Origin: Athripsodes cinereus
Taxonomy: Eukaryota > Arthropoda > Insecta > Trichoptera > Leptoceridae
DNA: 64,000 nt
Direction: 5' to 3'
Assembly: GCA_947579605.1 (NCBI GenBank)
Contig: OX388318.1
Location: 9,982,001 to 10,046,000 of the forward strand
Shown piece by piece: positions 1 to 10,905 of the stretch. The translations under genes and the position numbers were made by a program. Below the pieces are notes generated by a model. The model was not told where the DNA came from and searched no databases. It saw only the letters and a list, made by a program, of their open reading frames with translations. The first letter of the stretch is position 1. Each line of letters begins with the position of its first letter.

Positions 1-146
1 TCTTAAATGATATAAGGAAAGTGAACTATTTATGACTTTCAAAAATAAAAATCTTATATGTGTCGATGTTAAAGAATAATTACTAAAATTTTTTTATTTA
101 TTTATTATGATTTTTTTTTCCATAAATAAAATAATATATCAGTTGT

Positions 147-366
147 CGAAATAAATAAAACAAGCGTTTTATTCTACTAATGATTTAATCTGTGAGAGAG
201 ACGTCTTTCGTCTTATGAGGACGTTGTTTATCAATGTTTGATTGATTGACAATGTCCTCATAAGACAAAAGACGTCTCTCTCACAGATTAAATCACATTA
301 GTAGAATAAAACGCTTGTTTTATTTATTACGATATGGAATTCTACTACCTAAACACCGACACAGTG
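147..366. mobile_element. Foldback element, family A, copy 1
   Basis: The arms at about 147-235 and 247-332 are near-perfect reverse complements joined by a short loop. A one-sided tail (about 333-366, ending CCGACACAGTG) follows the right arm. The flanks at 133-146 (AATATATCAGTTGT) and 367-380 (AATATATTAGTTGT) form a 14-bp direct repeat with one mismatch, read as a target site duplication. The same arms and tail occur in opposite orientation at 25351-25552. There is no coding capacity. The long duplication and asymmetric tail are unusual for a simple MITE. The class is unresolved; a Penelope-like or other target-primed origin is inferred. Confidence 0.8.
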
Positions 367-380
367 AATATATTAGTTGT

Positions 381-1504
381 GTTTAATGTAGGTTTCACAT
401 TTTACTGAATTTTTCACATCTGAGTTAAATGGAGTTTGCACTATCTGTTGGTTGTGCAGATGAGTTATTTGTTAAGTTTTAAACATCTGTTGTAATTTTC
501 ATATATTCTGAGATATTCAGACCATAAACTAATTGAATATTTGTGTAGAAGTATTTAAAATCTTAAACAAACATTATTAAAGTCTTTATTTCTATGTAAA
601 CTGCTTGAAAGATTTCATATTGCAATATTATCTTATTTTTTACTTCAAAAAGCATTGAAATTCATATCGTTTTCTTTTTTTATGAAGTACATAATTTCAT
701 CAAAGACTACTTATCTATTGAGAAAGACCTTATCTTTGAACCAAAATGTTTTTATTATATCATTAATTAAAAGGAGATGAAAAAAAACAAAGCGCATGTC
801 AAATAATGATTTAAATATTAAACACCCTGTTTGCAGAGTACTGAAAATTTCTTTGAAAAAAAATCTTTATTGAATTTCTCAAATTTGAATGCCTTTTCTT
901 CGAGTTAATTATCAAATGTTTACACAGTTTGCGTTCAAAAGAGATTTCGTTTTTATTTAAAAAGGGTTAAAACCCCCCCACGCCTTTTTGGATTAATTTT
1001 TTAAGAAGTTTTATTCAATACAAGGGTGGAAAAGATTGGAATCTATTCATATTTCCTGTTAATTTTGAAAGTACTGAAATAATATATTTTTGATGTACTT
1101 ATGATTTTTGTAAAAACGTTTATTAACGAATTTCGTTATTCTTTTTATTTAGGTAGGTATTATACATACACTTACAAGGAATTTGTCTTTTTCTTTTATT
1201 TATACATCAAAGGTATCACTTTAAACGTGGATCCAATTGAAACAAGTAGGTACACGTTCAATCGAAAGACATCTTATGACAATTTCCATGGCAATATTCG
1301 AGAAAATTGTTCTGTAACCGATTTTATATTAGACAGAAGGTGATTCATTTGATTCAGTATCATTCTTAAGAGGCTTGTATCGTTAAATGTCAAATGGTTA
1401 AATTTTTAAATGGATCCTTTGTAATCTAGCTGTAAAACTACAGGCTGAAAAAAGTGTTCTGTTGAAGGCAGGTGTTCGAAAAAAAAAATTTAACCCTTAA
1501 TTCC
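381..1504. other. No gene recognised (381-1504)
   Basis: AT-rich sequence with only short spurious ORFs, such as 80 codons at 1101-1343 with no recognisable motif. The stretch 1459-1484 (around GGCAGGTGTTCGAA) recurs at 63953-63978, so it belongs to an unidentified repeat. Confidence 0.6.
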
Positions 1505-1647
1505 AGCAATGAGGTATGCCAACTGTCCCAATCGTTTGGATTATTTTGCTGGCACGAAGATAACAGCTTGTATGTTAATTATATGCGGCTTGATTGCTGG
1601 CAACCCCACGTGTTGGATGTGTTGTGATGGTACAGTTGTAGTAGCAG
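1505..1647 (+). mobile_element. RTE-derived short element (SIDE/SINE-like), diverged copy
   Basis: The element starts near 'CAGCAATGAGGTATGCCA' and ends 'TGTGATGGTACAG' plus a short TAG-rich tail. It is collinear with the better-preserved copy at 40674-40821. Its 5' block corresponds to the 5' end of the RTE LINE at 17767-20911, and its 3' block to that LINE's 3' end. It is non-coding and presumably mobilised in trans by an RTE reverse transcriptase. Confidence 0.65.
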
Positions 1648-2664
1648 GAGAAATATGTAGATCTTTCGACTCTTAAGCAACATCTCTCTAAGGTTTTAGA
1701 ACTTGTACAGTAGTTTTCCAGTCTTTTCTAGATTTCAGTTGTTGCCATCCGAAAACATTCGTCTTGGACTTCCTGAAAACAGATTATTTGGACATTAAAA
1801 AAAAATGCTTTTTTTATTCTCTTATATAGCGGCTCTTAAAAATTACGGAATTATAATTTCAGAAATAATAATAAACACCACAACAGACTCATAAAATGTA
1901 TATTATTTTACGTCCCTTTTAAGTGGAGGTTGGATGGTGGGTATCTTCATAGGTACTTTAATCTTTTTTCTTTGCGGTTATATTTTTGAGAGTAAGTTGT
2001 AAATCAGATTCAAGGATTAATCAATCTTTAGTCTTGAAAGAGTTTTTAATTAAGACGGAAAAATATGAATAAAACAAGGCTGTTAAGGGATTTAAAAATA
2101 ACACAAGGAATAATTCCAAGCGAGTTCAACTGGGAATCTCAAAGGAATGAAAAAATCTATTCAAATTAATAACTAGGTCACGGGGTGGCGCTAGTGGTTG
2201 TTTGTGAACAATATTGTTTAAAAAAGTTAACATCTTAAGGTTGCATATTCGGTCAAGAGGATGAAACTCTATTTAAATTAACGTGGCAAATAGGATACAC
2301 ATTATTTTATTGATATCTTTATCTATGCATTTAAAAAAAAATTACAACCGTATTAACGTATTATCAAGAGATCTATAATTATTTTATTTTTATGTACTTG
2401 AAAAATATTTTAATAAGAATTACAAGAAGCAACGATAAGTCATCTTATAGAGATTTTCTTTACTAAATAAATAATTTTATTTTTATCGTTAGTTTATCAT
2501 AGTTAGATTTTATTCTCAAAGAGAACGGAACGCTAAGATGACCTGTCCTTGCACACTACTATTATTTCTTCTAATTTCTTGCATTCACATTATATGCACA
2601 TGGATTACTCCCACTCAGGCCAGTGCAATGCTTGAAAATTTAGAAGATAACTTTTGAATATTAA
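1648..2664. other. No gene recognised (1648-2664)
   Basis: AT-rich sequence. A short stretch at about 2515-2600 (AGAGAACGGAACGC...) resembles the 3' region of the RTE LINE at 17815-17880 and may be a decayed scrap. Nothing else is supported. Confidence 0.5.
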
Positions 2665-2726
2665 TATAATAAAATAATTAAAATGAATTTAAAAACACTG
2701 TATAATTTCCAAATTAAATTTATTCA

Positions 2727-2771
2727 CCTCAAACGTTTTCGCCAAGGCTTCTACTTGGCATCATCAGGAGG
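2727..2771 (-). ncRNA. Hammerhead-ribozyme-like motif, left arm
   Basis: Read on the minus strand from 2771, this is the same motif as at 2786-2830: stem I CCTC/GAGG, core CTGATGA, stem II GCCAAG/CTTGGC, GAA, self-complementary AACGTT, then T. The two motifs sit tail to tail, one per strand, so a transcript from either direction contains one sense motif. Activity is inferred only. Confidence 0.55.
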
Positions 2772-2785
2772 ACTCCTCAGGATGT

Positions 2786-2830
2786 CCTCCTGATGATGCC
2801 AAGTAGAAGCCTTGGCGAAAACGTTTGAGG
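2786..2830 (+). ncRNA. Hammerhead-ribozyme-like motif, right arm
   Basis: In order: stem I 5' half CCTC (2786-2789); core CTGATGA (2790-2796); one extra T (2797); stem II GCCAAG (2798-2803) closing with CTTGGC (2811-2816); GAA (2817-2819); palindromic AACGTT (2820-2825), able to form stem III only between two molecules or as a tiny stem; T at the H17 cleavage position (2826); stem I 3' half GAGG (2827-2830). This matches the type I hammerhead layout with very short stem III known from Penelope-like retroelements. The extra T before stem II departs from the canonical core and may lower activity. Confidence 0.6.
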
Positions 2831-2948
2831 TGAATAAATTTAATTCGGAAATTATACAGTGTTTTTAAATTCATTTTAATTATAATGAATTTCCAAAGTA
2901 TTAACACAAAAACATTTGATTTATTAAAATAAAATAATCTATTTTGCA

Positions 2949-3942
2949 ATTAACTCAATAACTGTTAATAGCAAATTTTGAAGTTTATGTTTGCATTATT
3001 GACGTACGTATTTAATAAACATACACGCCTAATTGATATGTTTTTAATTATGAATAAAAGTGTTTTATTACTATTATTAATAAAATACACGTTATATATG
3101 CACTTCGGGCTAAGTTTTTTTTTTCGTTTATTGTATATAGCCATTTTACAAAATTCTTGTTGCTATTTAGATATGTTTTACTCTCTGTGGTGTGTAAATG
3201 TACAAGATATTTCATGGAAATGAGATAAGTATTTTAATTATTGAAAATAAAGAAAGTGTAAAAAAAATATGAAGAAGATTTGAGTTTAATTTGCAATTCT
3301 CAAAAAATACAAACCAGAGTTATGTATACAACTTTTAGATAGATTAATAATAAGTGTTAAAAAGATTTACATTTTTCTGAGAGTTTCTATTTGAGATAAA
3401 ATACTTTAACATCTAAAAATTATGGAAATGTATACAAGAATAATTAATTATATGATTAATACGTCTTTTCTCAAAGAAATCATTTAACATTAAAAGTGTT
3501 GCAGCAAAGAAGTGAATAGAGATGAAAAAGTGAGGCGATTGAAATAAATTTTATCCAAAAAAGTAATACTATTTTACAAATATTTGAAAATGAGTAAGAG
3601 TATGTAGATAGTTATATCTTATTAATTAAGAAATTCAAAGAGAAGAAGGGGGTAGAAATGCAAGGAAAATTGCAAAATTTGAGGCTTAAAATAGTTCTCA
3701 TATTTTATGTGTGTTCTCATATTCAAAAAGGGACATGTGAATTTATAAATGTTTTGACATTTCTAGAATAATCTGTTTATAATGACATCATAAGTGATTC
3801 TAAGTATCAAATATTAAAATTCAATACAATAATATCAAATACCAATAAAAAGTCCAAAGAACAATTTCAATTCCATAATAAACAGTTTTTAAAGAGTATG
3901 CTTAAATAAAAATGCTGAAGCTAAAAGGTTAGATAACCTGAA
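2949..3942. other. No gene recognised (2949-3942)
   Basis: AT-rich. The 81-codon ORF at 2978-3223 is hydrophobic but has no recognisable motif and begins next to a foldback tail, so it is considered fortuitous. Confidence 0.55.
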
Positions 3943-4265
3943 ATATACCACCACTGCATTTTCGTAAGTAGGGTGGCCAGTTAACTATACAGTAGATTGC
4001 CCTTAATGCTAATGAAATATAATATGTTCAGGATGTATAGCATGACGTACCTCATCGCTGAATTGAAAGTGTTAAAATAAGTTATAAATGACGTTTTACG
4101 AATATCAGCTTCTATATACTGTGTACTTGAAAACTTACAGAAAGGAGTGAGAGACTCCATAAAACGAAGTAGGCATTTTGTAATTTAGCACTAGGTAAAC
4201 AATGCTCTGTTGTTGTAGTTAACCCATGGGCGTGTATGGCGCTACGTAGGTCATCTCATAATTCA
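3943..4265 (-). mobile_element. RTE-derived short element, long form
   Basis: Read on the minus strand from about 4265, a ~200-bp 5' leader precedes the block AATTCAGCGATGAGG (about 4050-4064). The 3' block follows, with GGCCACCCTACTTACG and ending near TGGTGGTATA at 3947. The copy at 29340-29640 has the same order, including 'GAGTGAGAGAC' (plus strand) inside the leader. The leader may represent a 5' UTR absent from the shorter copies. Confidence 0.55.
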
Positions 4266-4269
4266 GTAG

Positions 4270-4862
4270 GTACCTATACTCATTTACGTGGTGCCCACTG
4301 CTATTGGGACCCGAGAGAATTATGATAATTATACTGAATACATGAATGTATGCACCACCTATGACTTGTTGGATTATGTATATAATATATTCTCAGCACA
4401 GAAAATCGCATACACAGTGGTTTAATTAGTATCTACTATTTATTTATGGAGTTTCGTATATCCCACGATGGACATGGTGTGAAGAAATAAGTAGAATTTT
4501 AGACTTTTTGTAAAAAGTCGTCTTGAAAAACAATTAGACTCTGTCAGGTTAAAGTTTAGCATATAGGTCCATACTCTTATGTCAGCTGATTAAAAAAAAC
4601 AAATCATTATTAAAAATAAATTATTTCATGATATTTTATTTAAAATAGCTCATAAATATTACCGGAACCAAATTTTGTCTTGAATCCATTGTTGGAATGA
4701 ATTTTTTTTTTGGAATTCGAAGAGGTATTTTTTATGATGTACTTTCTCAACCATCTCTTTAACTTACTAATGTTTTACAATGTGCAAAACATAAAGATAT
4801 GTTCACTTCTTTAGATTCGTATGTTATAGAATGCAGAACTTGTACCTCTAATGCTAATAAAC
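4270..4862. other. No gene recognised (4270-4862)
   Basis: AT-rich sequence without coding or repeat signatures that I can support. Confidence 0.5.
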
Positions 4863-4881
4863 GCAATAATAAAATATTTAT

Positions 4882-5215
4882 GAAACAATCAAAACACTGT
4901 TATAATTTTCACCACATTTATTCAAACTCTAACGTTTTCGCCCACTTCAATGGGCATTCTCAAGAGTACTGAAACAATAAAATGCCACTCCCCACTCTTC
5001 TATTGCAATCCCTGCACCCACATCTCTCCCCCCTCTTTGACTACCTTCAATTTTTGTAGGTGACATTTTTATTGTTTCAGTACTCTTGAGAATGCCCATT
5101 GAAGTGGGCGAAAACGTTAGAGTTTGAATAAATGTGGTGAAAATTATAACAGTGTTTTGATTGTTTCATAAATATTGAATATGAATTTTCACAGTGTGAA
5201 CACAAACACCCTTCA
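4882..5215. mobile_element. Foldback element, family B, copy 2
   Basis: Arms of about 110 bp (about 4873-4983 and 5064-5176) flank an unpaired ~75-bp pyrimidine-rich loop. The right tail (5177-5215) has the family motif GAATTTTCACAGTGTG. Flanks 4863-4881 and 5216-5234 are a 19-bp direct repeat, GCAATAATAAAA(T/C)ATTTAT, with one mismatch. Nine bases of the left flank also pair with the right arm, so the exact 5' boundary is uncertain. Non-coding. Confidence 0.8.
5082..5123 (+). ncRNA. Decayed hammerhead-like motif
   Basis: Stem I ACTC (5082-5085) pairs with GAGT (5120-5123). Between them are TTGAGAA in place of CTGANGA, T, stem II GCCCA...TGGGC, GAA (5110-5112), palindromic AACGTT (5113-5118) and A at the H17 position. 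The core changes C3 to T and G8 to A would be expected to abolish catalysis. Stem I differs from copy 1 but remains paired. Confidence 0.4.
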
Positions 5216-5234
5216 GCAATAATAAAACATTTAT

Positions 5235-5920
5235 AAAAATCTCATACTTAATAAACAAGCTATTTAAAAAAAAAATGTATTGATAACAATCATAATAGTT
5301 ATGGTGTACTGACGTTCTGAATCACAAATGATACAACATAGTTCGAGAAATTAACTTACATGATACGATTCCCAACATCAGTACAGTGAAACTAAACAAT
5401 AATTATTTACTAAACGCAAACACATACACATAATAGGTACTTTAAGCTATTTATTACTGATGCTTATAAATACGTAACTATCCAATTCAGTTTGCATGTA
5501 AACGTTTCTAAATTCTCTTTAAATTATTACAAATTCAATTACTAAATACCTTCAATGAATTTATAGATAATCGATAATTAGAATTAGGAGTGCGTTATTA
5601 TTAAATTATACAGTTAATATTTATTTACGACTTGTTTCGCCAATGTAGTGGAAAATTTTAGGTTCAACCTTGTGAAAATATTGTTTAGGTGATTTAGATA
5701 CGTATCTATTGTAATATTTTACTCGGTAACCAAATAGGCCGTTTTTCTTTATCCCTTGTGGTAAAAACAAAGAGAATACTATTTTTATTTTTAACCATTT
5801 TTATCCATTTCGTTCTTCAGCGTATTTTTTGGGAACACATTATTGGAATAAGTTTTCAAGAGGATTAGAATTTAAATAATAAAAAAACACAATAATTAAT
5901 AAAAAAAATCTAATAAGGTG
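5235..5920. other. No gene recognised (5235-5920)
   Basis: AT-rich sequence with no feature that I can support. Confidence 0.5.
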
Positions 5921-5924
5921 TGCA

Positions 5925-6185
5925 TTATTGCTATCTTCTTCTTCTCGTGCCGTATCAGGCCCCCCCCCTCGACGTTGTCAATCACTCTGGCGAAGGTTTC
6001 TCTATCTTGCGCGACCTGGAACAGCTCCCTCTCATGTCCCATCCCGGCCCAGTCTCTTATGTTGCGCAGCCAAAACGTTTGCCTTCTACCAGGACCACGC
6101 TGCCCCTCAATCTTCCCCATCAGTATCAGCTGGAGCAAACTATACTTATCGCCCCGCAGAACATGACCCAGATATCATGTGAAAT
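5925..6185 (-). pseudogene. Non-LTR retrotransposon 3' end, C-terminal fragment
   Basis: The minus-strand reading 5896-6138 gives LLQLILMGKIEGQRGPGRRQ, then WLRNIRDW and a VAQDRE block, and ends near a (GAA/AAG) tail. This is a C-terminal signature seen in insect non-LTR elements after the reverse transcriptase. The same block occurs at 16250-16420 (-), 41890-42075 (+) and 50125-50380 (+). No RT or endonuclease remains, so this is a heavily 5'-truncated insertion. Poly-C replaces part of the final coding segment. Clade is not resolved. Confidence 0.75.
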
Positions 6186-6195
6186 TGTTATATAG

Positions 6196-9085
6196 GAATT
6201 GATTTCAGCAATGTCACAGCAAAAATACATGAAGTGTAAATACAGAGTATTTAAATACGTTTATATACATGATTTATTCATGAAATACATAAAATATGTG
6301 TATATAAGTATTAGGTAGGAATCACTAAATAAACGCATTTGATAAATTAAGATTTTGAGTTACGTAATCATTTAAACAAAGAGAATGAATCTACTAAATA
6401 AACAATATCATACTAACATTATATCAACTGCGTCAGTTGCATACATAATAAAGGGTTAAGTCATTACGAGATATTTAAATACTGATGTATAGTATCTGTA
6501 ATTTCAGTTGACTAATTTAGATTTATCTGATGGGATGTACGACAGTTTGTTATTTTAATCTAATGTAACTCGTTTTTATTAACTCTATATAGGGATAATA
6601 ATATAAAGTGGATTAATATCAGAGATAAAAAGTATTTTACAATAATAAAGTAAACATAAAGGGAAGATAAAATTACTTAAATTTCCTTACTTTTACGAGT
6701 TTTCCGTATCCTGGTTTATGCAATAAGTACTGTATAGGATCTCGTGCAATTTGTATGCAGTTTGTTAGCTGTTGAGATTCGTACTATTCGTAGTAAGCAA
6801 TAAAATTAGATGAACCAACAAAGTGATTAGTCGGTGATCAAATGGCTTATTAATCAGCCGACTAGTCGAAAATATCCATAGTTGGTATAGGTTGTCTGCC
6901 GATTTGCGGAGTAAGATCAATATCACTGCTTTTAAAAGTAAAACGAAAGTCTTTTTTTCCACGGGTGCTCTTTAGAAGATCGAAGGATCATCATCATTAT
7001 CGATTTCGACTAAGTTGGAGTTTGTTTGGAAATATAAATGTTTTACTTTAATTCGTTACACCACTAGTTACACGCTCGAGTACTGACAAGCTTTGTTTAT
7101 ATTTTCGTTTTTCACTTGCTGTATTAATTCAATTTATAATATTTAATTTTTCGTAGCGCATTAAGCGCCGGCTTTGGTAGCTTTTGCGCAACTATTGCCG
7201 TCTACAAATGTGGCCGAATAGTTAGTTGGCATTCACGACTTGTCGGCGACTAGTTGGACCATCTATAACATGTAGTAGAATTTTAGGTTGGTAGTAGTTG
7301 TAGGAAATAGTAAATATTTAACGGTGGATTAGGCATTCGCCGCAGCTATCTTCATATCCCCAACCGAGTAATAATCGCATGGCCGCGTGACCGTGGCAAT
7401 TATCTAAAATAACTCAAGCTTAACCCTACGTACGTACGTACAGTAGGTATATTACACCATCTCTGATTAAAATGGATCTACCCTGTGTCTGGTTAATATA
7501 ATAGCCTCAGGGACTTAAGCCGGCCATTTAGGGGTGTCGAATATGAGTAATTTAAATGCAAAATTTAAATGCCCACCCACTGTGAGAGAGATGCCACTAA
7601 ACTAATGTTGAAACAAAAACACCATAAAATTATTATTTTTCTTCCATAATTTAGGAAATAATATTACCTCGGCCAAGGTAGTTAAATTTATGACCAAGCA
7701 TTTAGGATACTAAAATTTGAGGTTAGGTATATTAATAATAATAAAGATACATAAGCCTTTTCCTTGAACGTTTATAAAATTATCTTCTCTACTTCCCTTT
7801 AATGAATTTTTATAAATACATTTTGTGAGTTAGATACTACCTATTATAACAAAACTTCAAACTCAATATAATAAAAATGTTAATTTTCCATCGCCTTATT
7901 AATTTGTGATAGGTACCTACCTGAAGATAAAATTATCACTTACTTATGCCTAAAGAGTAATAAGTACATTTTATTTTTAACTAAAATAATACAGATTTAT
8001 CTCGATGAAGGTTGCCGCGAATAAGGAATTTAAAAGAGACCTGGATTATGACCTATTTATCGCCGCTTATGAAATATTCCATTAAATGAAAGCAAGTCAA
8101 ACATTATGATTTTTATTTTTCAGATAGTTAAATGTATGGAGTATCTGTCGATGATGATGGTAATGTTTTGATTTTTTTATCGAAGTTATTAGTTTGAAAG
8201 GAAAACAAATGAGACGTAACATTAAAAAAAATCGCGAAAAAATAATTACAACGTAGATCGAATTATGTGTGATGAAAACGTATTGACGGAGATTTGAGTT
8301 AAAATGGAAGCTGAGCTCAATAACTAGGAAAAATAGTTGAGGCCGGTTACTGTACAACAAATAAAGTAAGATTTTATAGCAACGATTCGTTCATTTTTAT
8401 TCTTAGATTTGCTTAAGTTACAAATTCTCATTTTAATAACAAAAGACAACTCATCGTAAAAAAGTTATCTATAATTAGCCTCATTTTCTCCAAGTACCTA
8501 ATGTAAGCCGCAGTATCTTAAAACATTGACTCCAAATAGTGAAATACTTTGCAATGTCCATAAATTTTATATAAGGATATTATGGGGTAATAAATTAATG
8601 CCCTAACATAGATGAGAAGAAAAATGTGATGATAAATTGTGGGCTTTTTTATGGATGATTTTGCCTCGCTCGTTAAAACCATATTTTTATTAAAGATGGA
8701 ACGTAAAGGCAATTAGCACGCTAGAAATCACACTCGAATAAAAAAATATATACATAAAATGGTATCCCGAAAAAATCTCATTAATTAACGTGCAAAAAGT
8801 GTGTAAATATATAATTCGATTCTGCAAAAAGTCCACTGAGTTAAATATACATGGAGTTGGAATGGAATTATTATCACAGCGATTTTTTAAAAAAAATATT
8901 CGCAACAGTAATATTATGTTAAAATAATAGCATGTTGTAGTGTTTCTTTACGGCAAATTCCAATCCAAGTAATACTTTTAATTATAATTAGATATTGGAA
9001 TGTTACTTAATTTGGTAAAAAAATAATAATTATAGATCATTCCACTGGTCGCGTTGTCAAGCAGTAGGTATAGCAAAATAGCATG
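6196..9085. other. No gene recognised (6196-9085)
   Basis: Long AT-rich interval. Small points seen: an ACGTACGTACGTAC run at about 7426-7440, and two copies of a GGCGACTAG/CCGACTAG motif (about 6858 and 7248), possibly ends of an old DNA element. ORFs at 8097-8360, 8518-8712 and 8690-8905 (-) show no family motif. Confidence 0.5.
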
Positions 9086-9090
9086 AGACC

Positions 9091-9198
9091 ACGGTGCGAC
9101 GCCCAGTGGTGGTATCACGTTCTATGTAAAAATTGAGCTGTACTCCTTCATACATTTACATAGTACATGATACCGTCACCAGGTGTTGTGGCGTGGTT
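9091..9198. repeat. Short foldback hairpin
   Basis: About 42-bp arms: 9092-9133 (starting CCACGGTGCGACGCCCAGTG) and 9157-9198 (ending GGTGTTGTGGCGTGG) are imperfect reverse complements meeting around TTCTATGTAAA and TTTACATAGTA. No target duplication was identified. Probably an old MITE-like element. Confidence 0.6.
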
Positions 9199-10358
9199 AA
9201 GCATTATTTACATAGTTGAGATATATATAATAATAATAAAATATTCAGGTTTATAACTTATACAAGTAAACAATGCTCATTCTAATACATTTATTTTATC
9301 AGCGTGTTAATTATTTTTTGATCAAACAGAAAAGAAACACAAATTTTTCAAAATTCTGATTACAATTCTAGCGCCTTCTTGGATTGGAATTTATGCAATG
9401 AAAAAATAAATTTCATGGACATTATGACGTTCAAAAAGAATATAGATGAAAAAAAAAACATTGTGTTCATCGACTACGAAGGTATATTTTCATATCAAAA
9501 CCTAGGCTGTTCTTTTTTACAACTTTCACATTTTCGTAAATATTTCGATTCACATTGCAACTTGTACATGGCTATTTATAATTATTTCCCTAGCATAGCA
9601 AAAAAAACAGTATAGAACACAGAGGAAAAATAACAAAAATACTTCTCTTTCTTTCACACAATAGGGATATATGTACATCTTGCTGTATGGAATATATTAT
9701 CATCTAATTCCTTTATCCTTTTCCAGTTCTACTCCCTCTTTTCGTGGCGTTTCGGGAGAGGAGAATGGATACAAAGTATAAGACAATAAATTCAATTCAT
9801 TAATGTAATTATTTTACACTTATATTATTACTAGCTGACCCAGCGAACTTCGTACCGCCGTTGAATCAATGAATGATTAATATTTTTAATCTCTTAACAA
9901 ACTCCCGTAATTGTCCAAGTGTGTCATCGTATAGTGCGGAGGTTCCCAAACTTTTTTTTTCTGATAGATCACTTTCAAAATTTTGCTGGTTCCCATAGAA
10001 CCCTTGCATTTCTACCTCCCGTCGCTAAATTTTCGAGATGGTATAGGAGTTTGAAATATTTCAAAAACTTCTCGGTTTTCATCCAGAATATTTTCTCACA
10101 TTACATTTTTCTATAATGTAACGGGTATTTGTACCGACTATTGTTTATTTGAATACCAGATACATTAAAAATATTTCGTGTTTTATTTTCTATCCCCCCC
10201 CCGGGGGTGGAATTTTTAAATTGGTATAGGAATTTGAAATATTTCAAAAACTCCTTGGTTTTCTTAAAGAAGAATACTTTTTTCCAATAAAGGCCAAGGG
10301 ACCTTGCATCCCTTGTGTCACCGCGACCATAATAGATCTATTGTGACATCCTTCTGTG

Positions 10359-10905
10359 TCATATCTCATTCTCAAGACCTAAGTGCGTCATGAAGCTCAC
10401 TGTCTGTCTTGGTGTGAGAAGCCTCACCTTCTCAGAGTCCAGCAGTGGACCTCCGAGGATATGACTTCGGTTGCGAGCGAGTGCGTCACAGTTACAGAGG
10501 ATGTGGATAGGTGTTTCATTATCCTCTGAATAAAATCTGCAAACTGGGGTATCTGACAGTCCAATTTTTGTCATGTGTTTCCTTAGTCTGCAGTGTCCTG
10601 TCAAGGTCCTGGATAGAATCCTTATTTGATTTTTATTAAGTTTTAGAACTTCTGTGGTGAATTTCCGCGAGTACCCTACTTATATACTTATATACTTATA
10701 TACTTATACCCTGTCATCAGTTCCTTCGCGTGTTTCAACCCTATGCTGTTGGACCATATTTCATGGCTTTGATCCATGGCCTAGTTTTGTAGGCTAAGCC
10801 TGATAGTGCTAGATGGTAATCCGCATATAGGTTCAGGACCTATTGGTAGTCTCTCAGCGCCAATTCCAGCAAGATTATCGGCAGCTTCGTTGCCCATTCT
10901 CATAG
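10359..10905 (-). pseudogene. LINE fragment: RNase H end plus Cys/His zinc-finger-like tail
   Basis: The minus strand near 10905-10840 reads GNEAADNLAGIGAERLP, the RNase H C-terminal motif found in some non-LTR elements (I/R1/LOA-type groups). Downstream, 10604-10359 reads TGHCRLRKHMTKIGLSDTP, CRFYSEDNETPIHIL and CNCDAL, the C-x2-C...H...C tail that follows RNase H in those elements. One expected Cys is Tyr. A TAG stop follows SLQN and an octanucleotide microsatellite interrupts the region, so this is dead sequence carried inside the hAT. Confidence 0.7.
10678..10708. repeat. Microsatellite (ACTTATAT)n
   Basis: Roughly four tandem copies of an 8-bp unit within the LINE scrap. Confidence 0.85.

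Larger units (their letters stand above)
2678..2935. mobile_element. Foldback element, family B, copy 1 (hammerhead-bearing)
   Basis: The arms at about 2676-2775 and 2782-2881 are near-perfect inverted repeats. A one-sided tail (2882-2935) contains GAATTTCCAAAGT and TTAACACAAAAAC, and this tail is shared with copies at 4882-5215, 35056-35275 and 38175-38394. A possible 13-bp AT-rich target duplication lies at 2665-2677 and 2936-2948, but low complexity makes it weak. Each arm holds a hammerhead-ribozyme-like core (annotated separately). A Penelope-like terminal repeat in inverted arrangement is the favoured identity; no reverse transcriptase is present. Confidence 0.75.

Noticed and set aside
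6780..7265. Possible TIR element from repeated (C/G)CGACTAG motifs
   Set aside because: No matching ends or target duplication could be found; the motif alone is too short.
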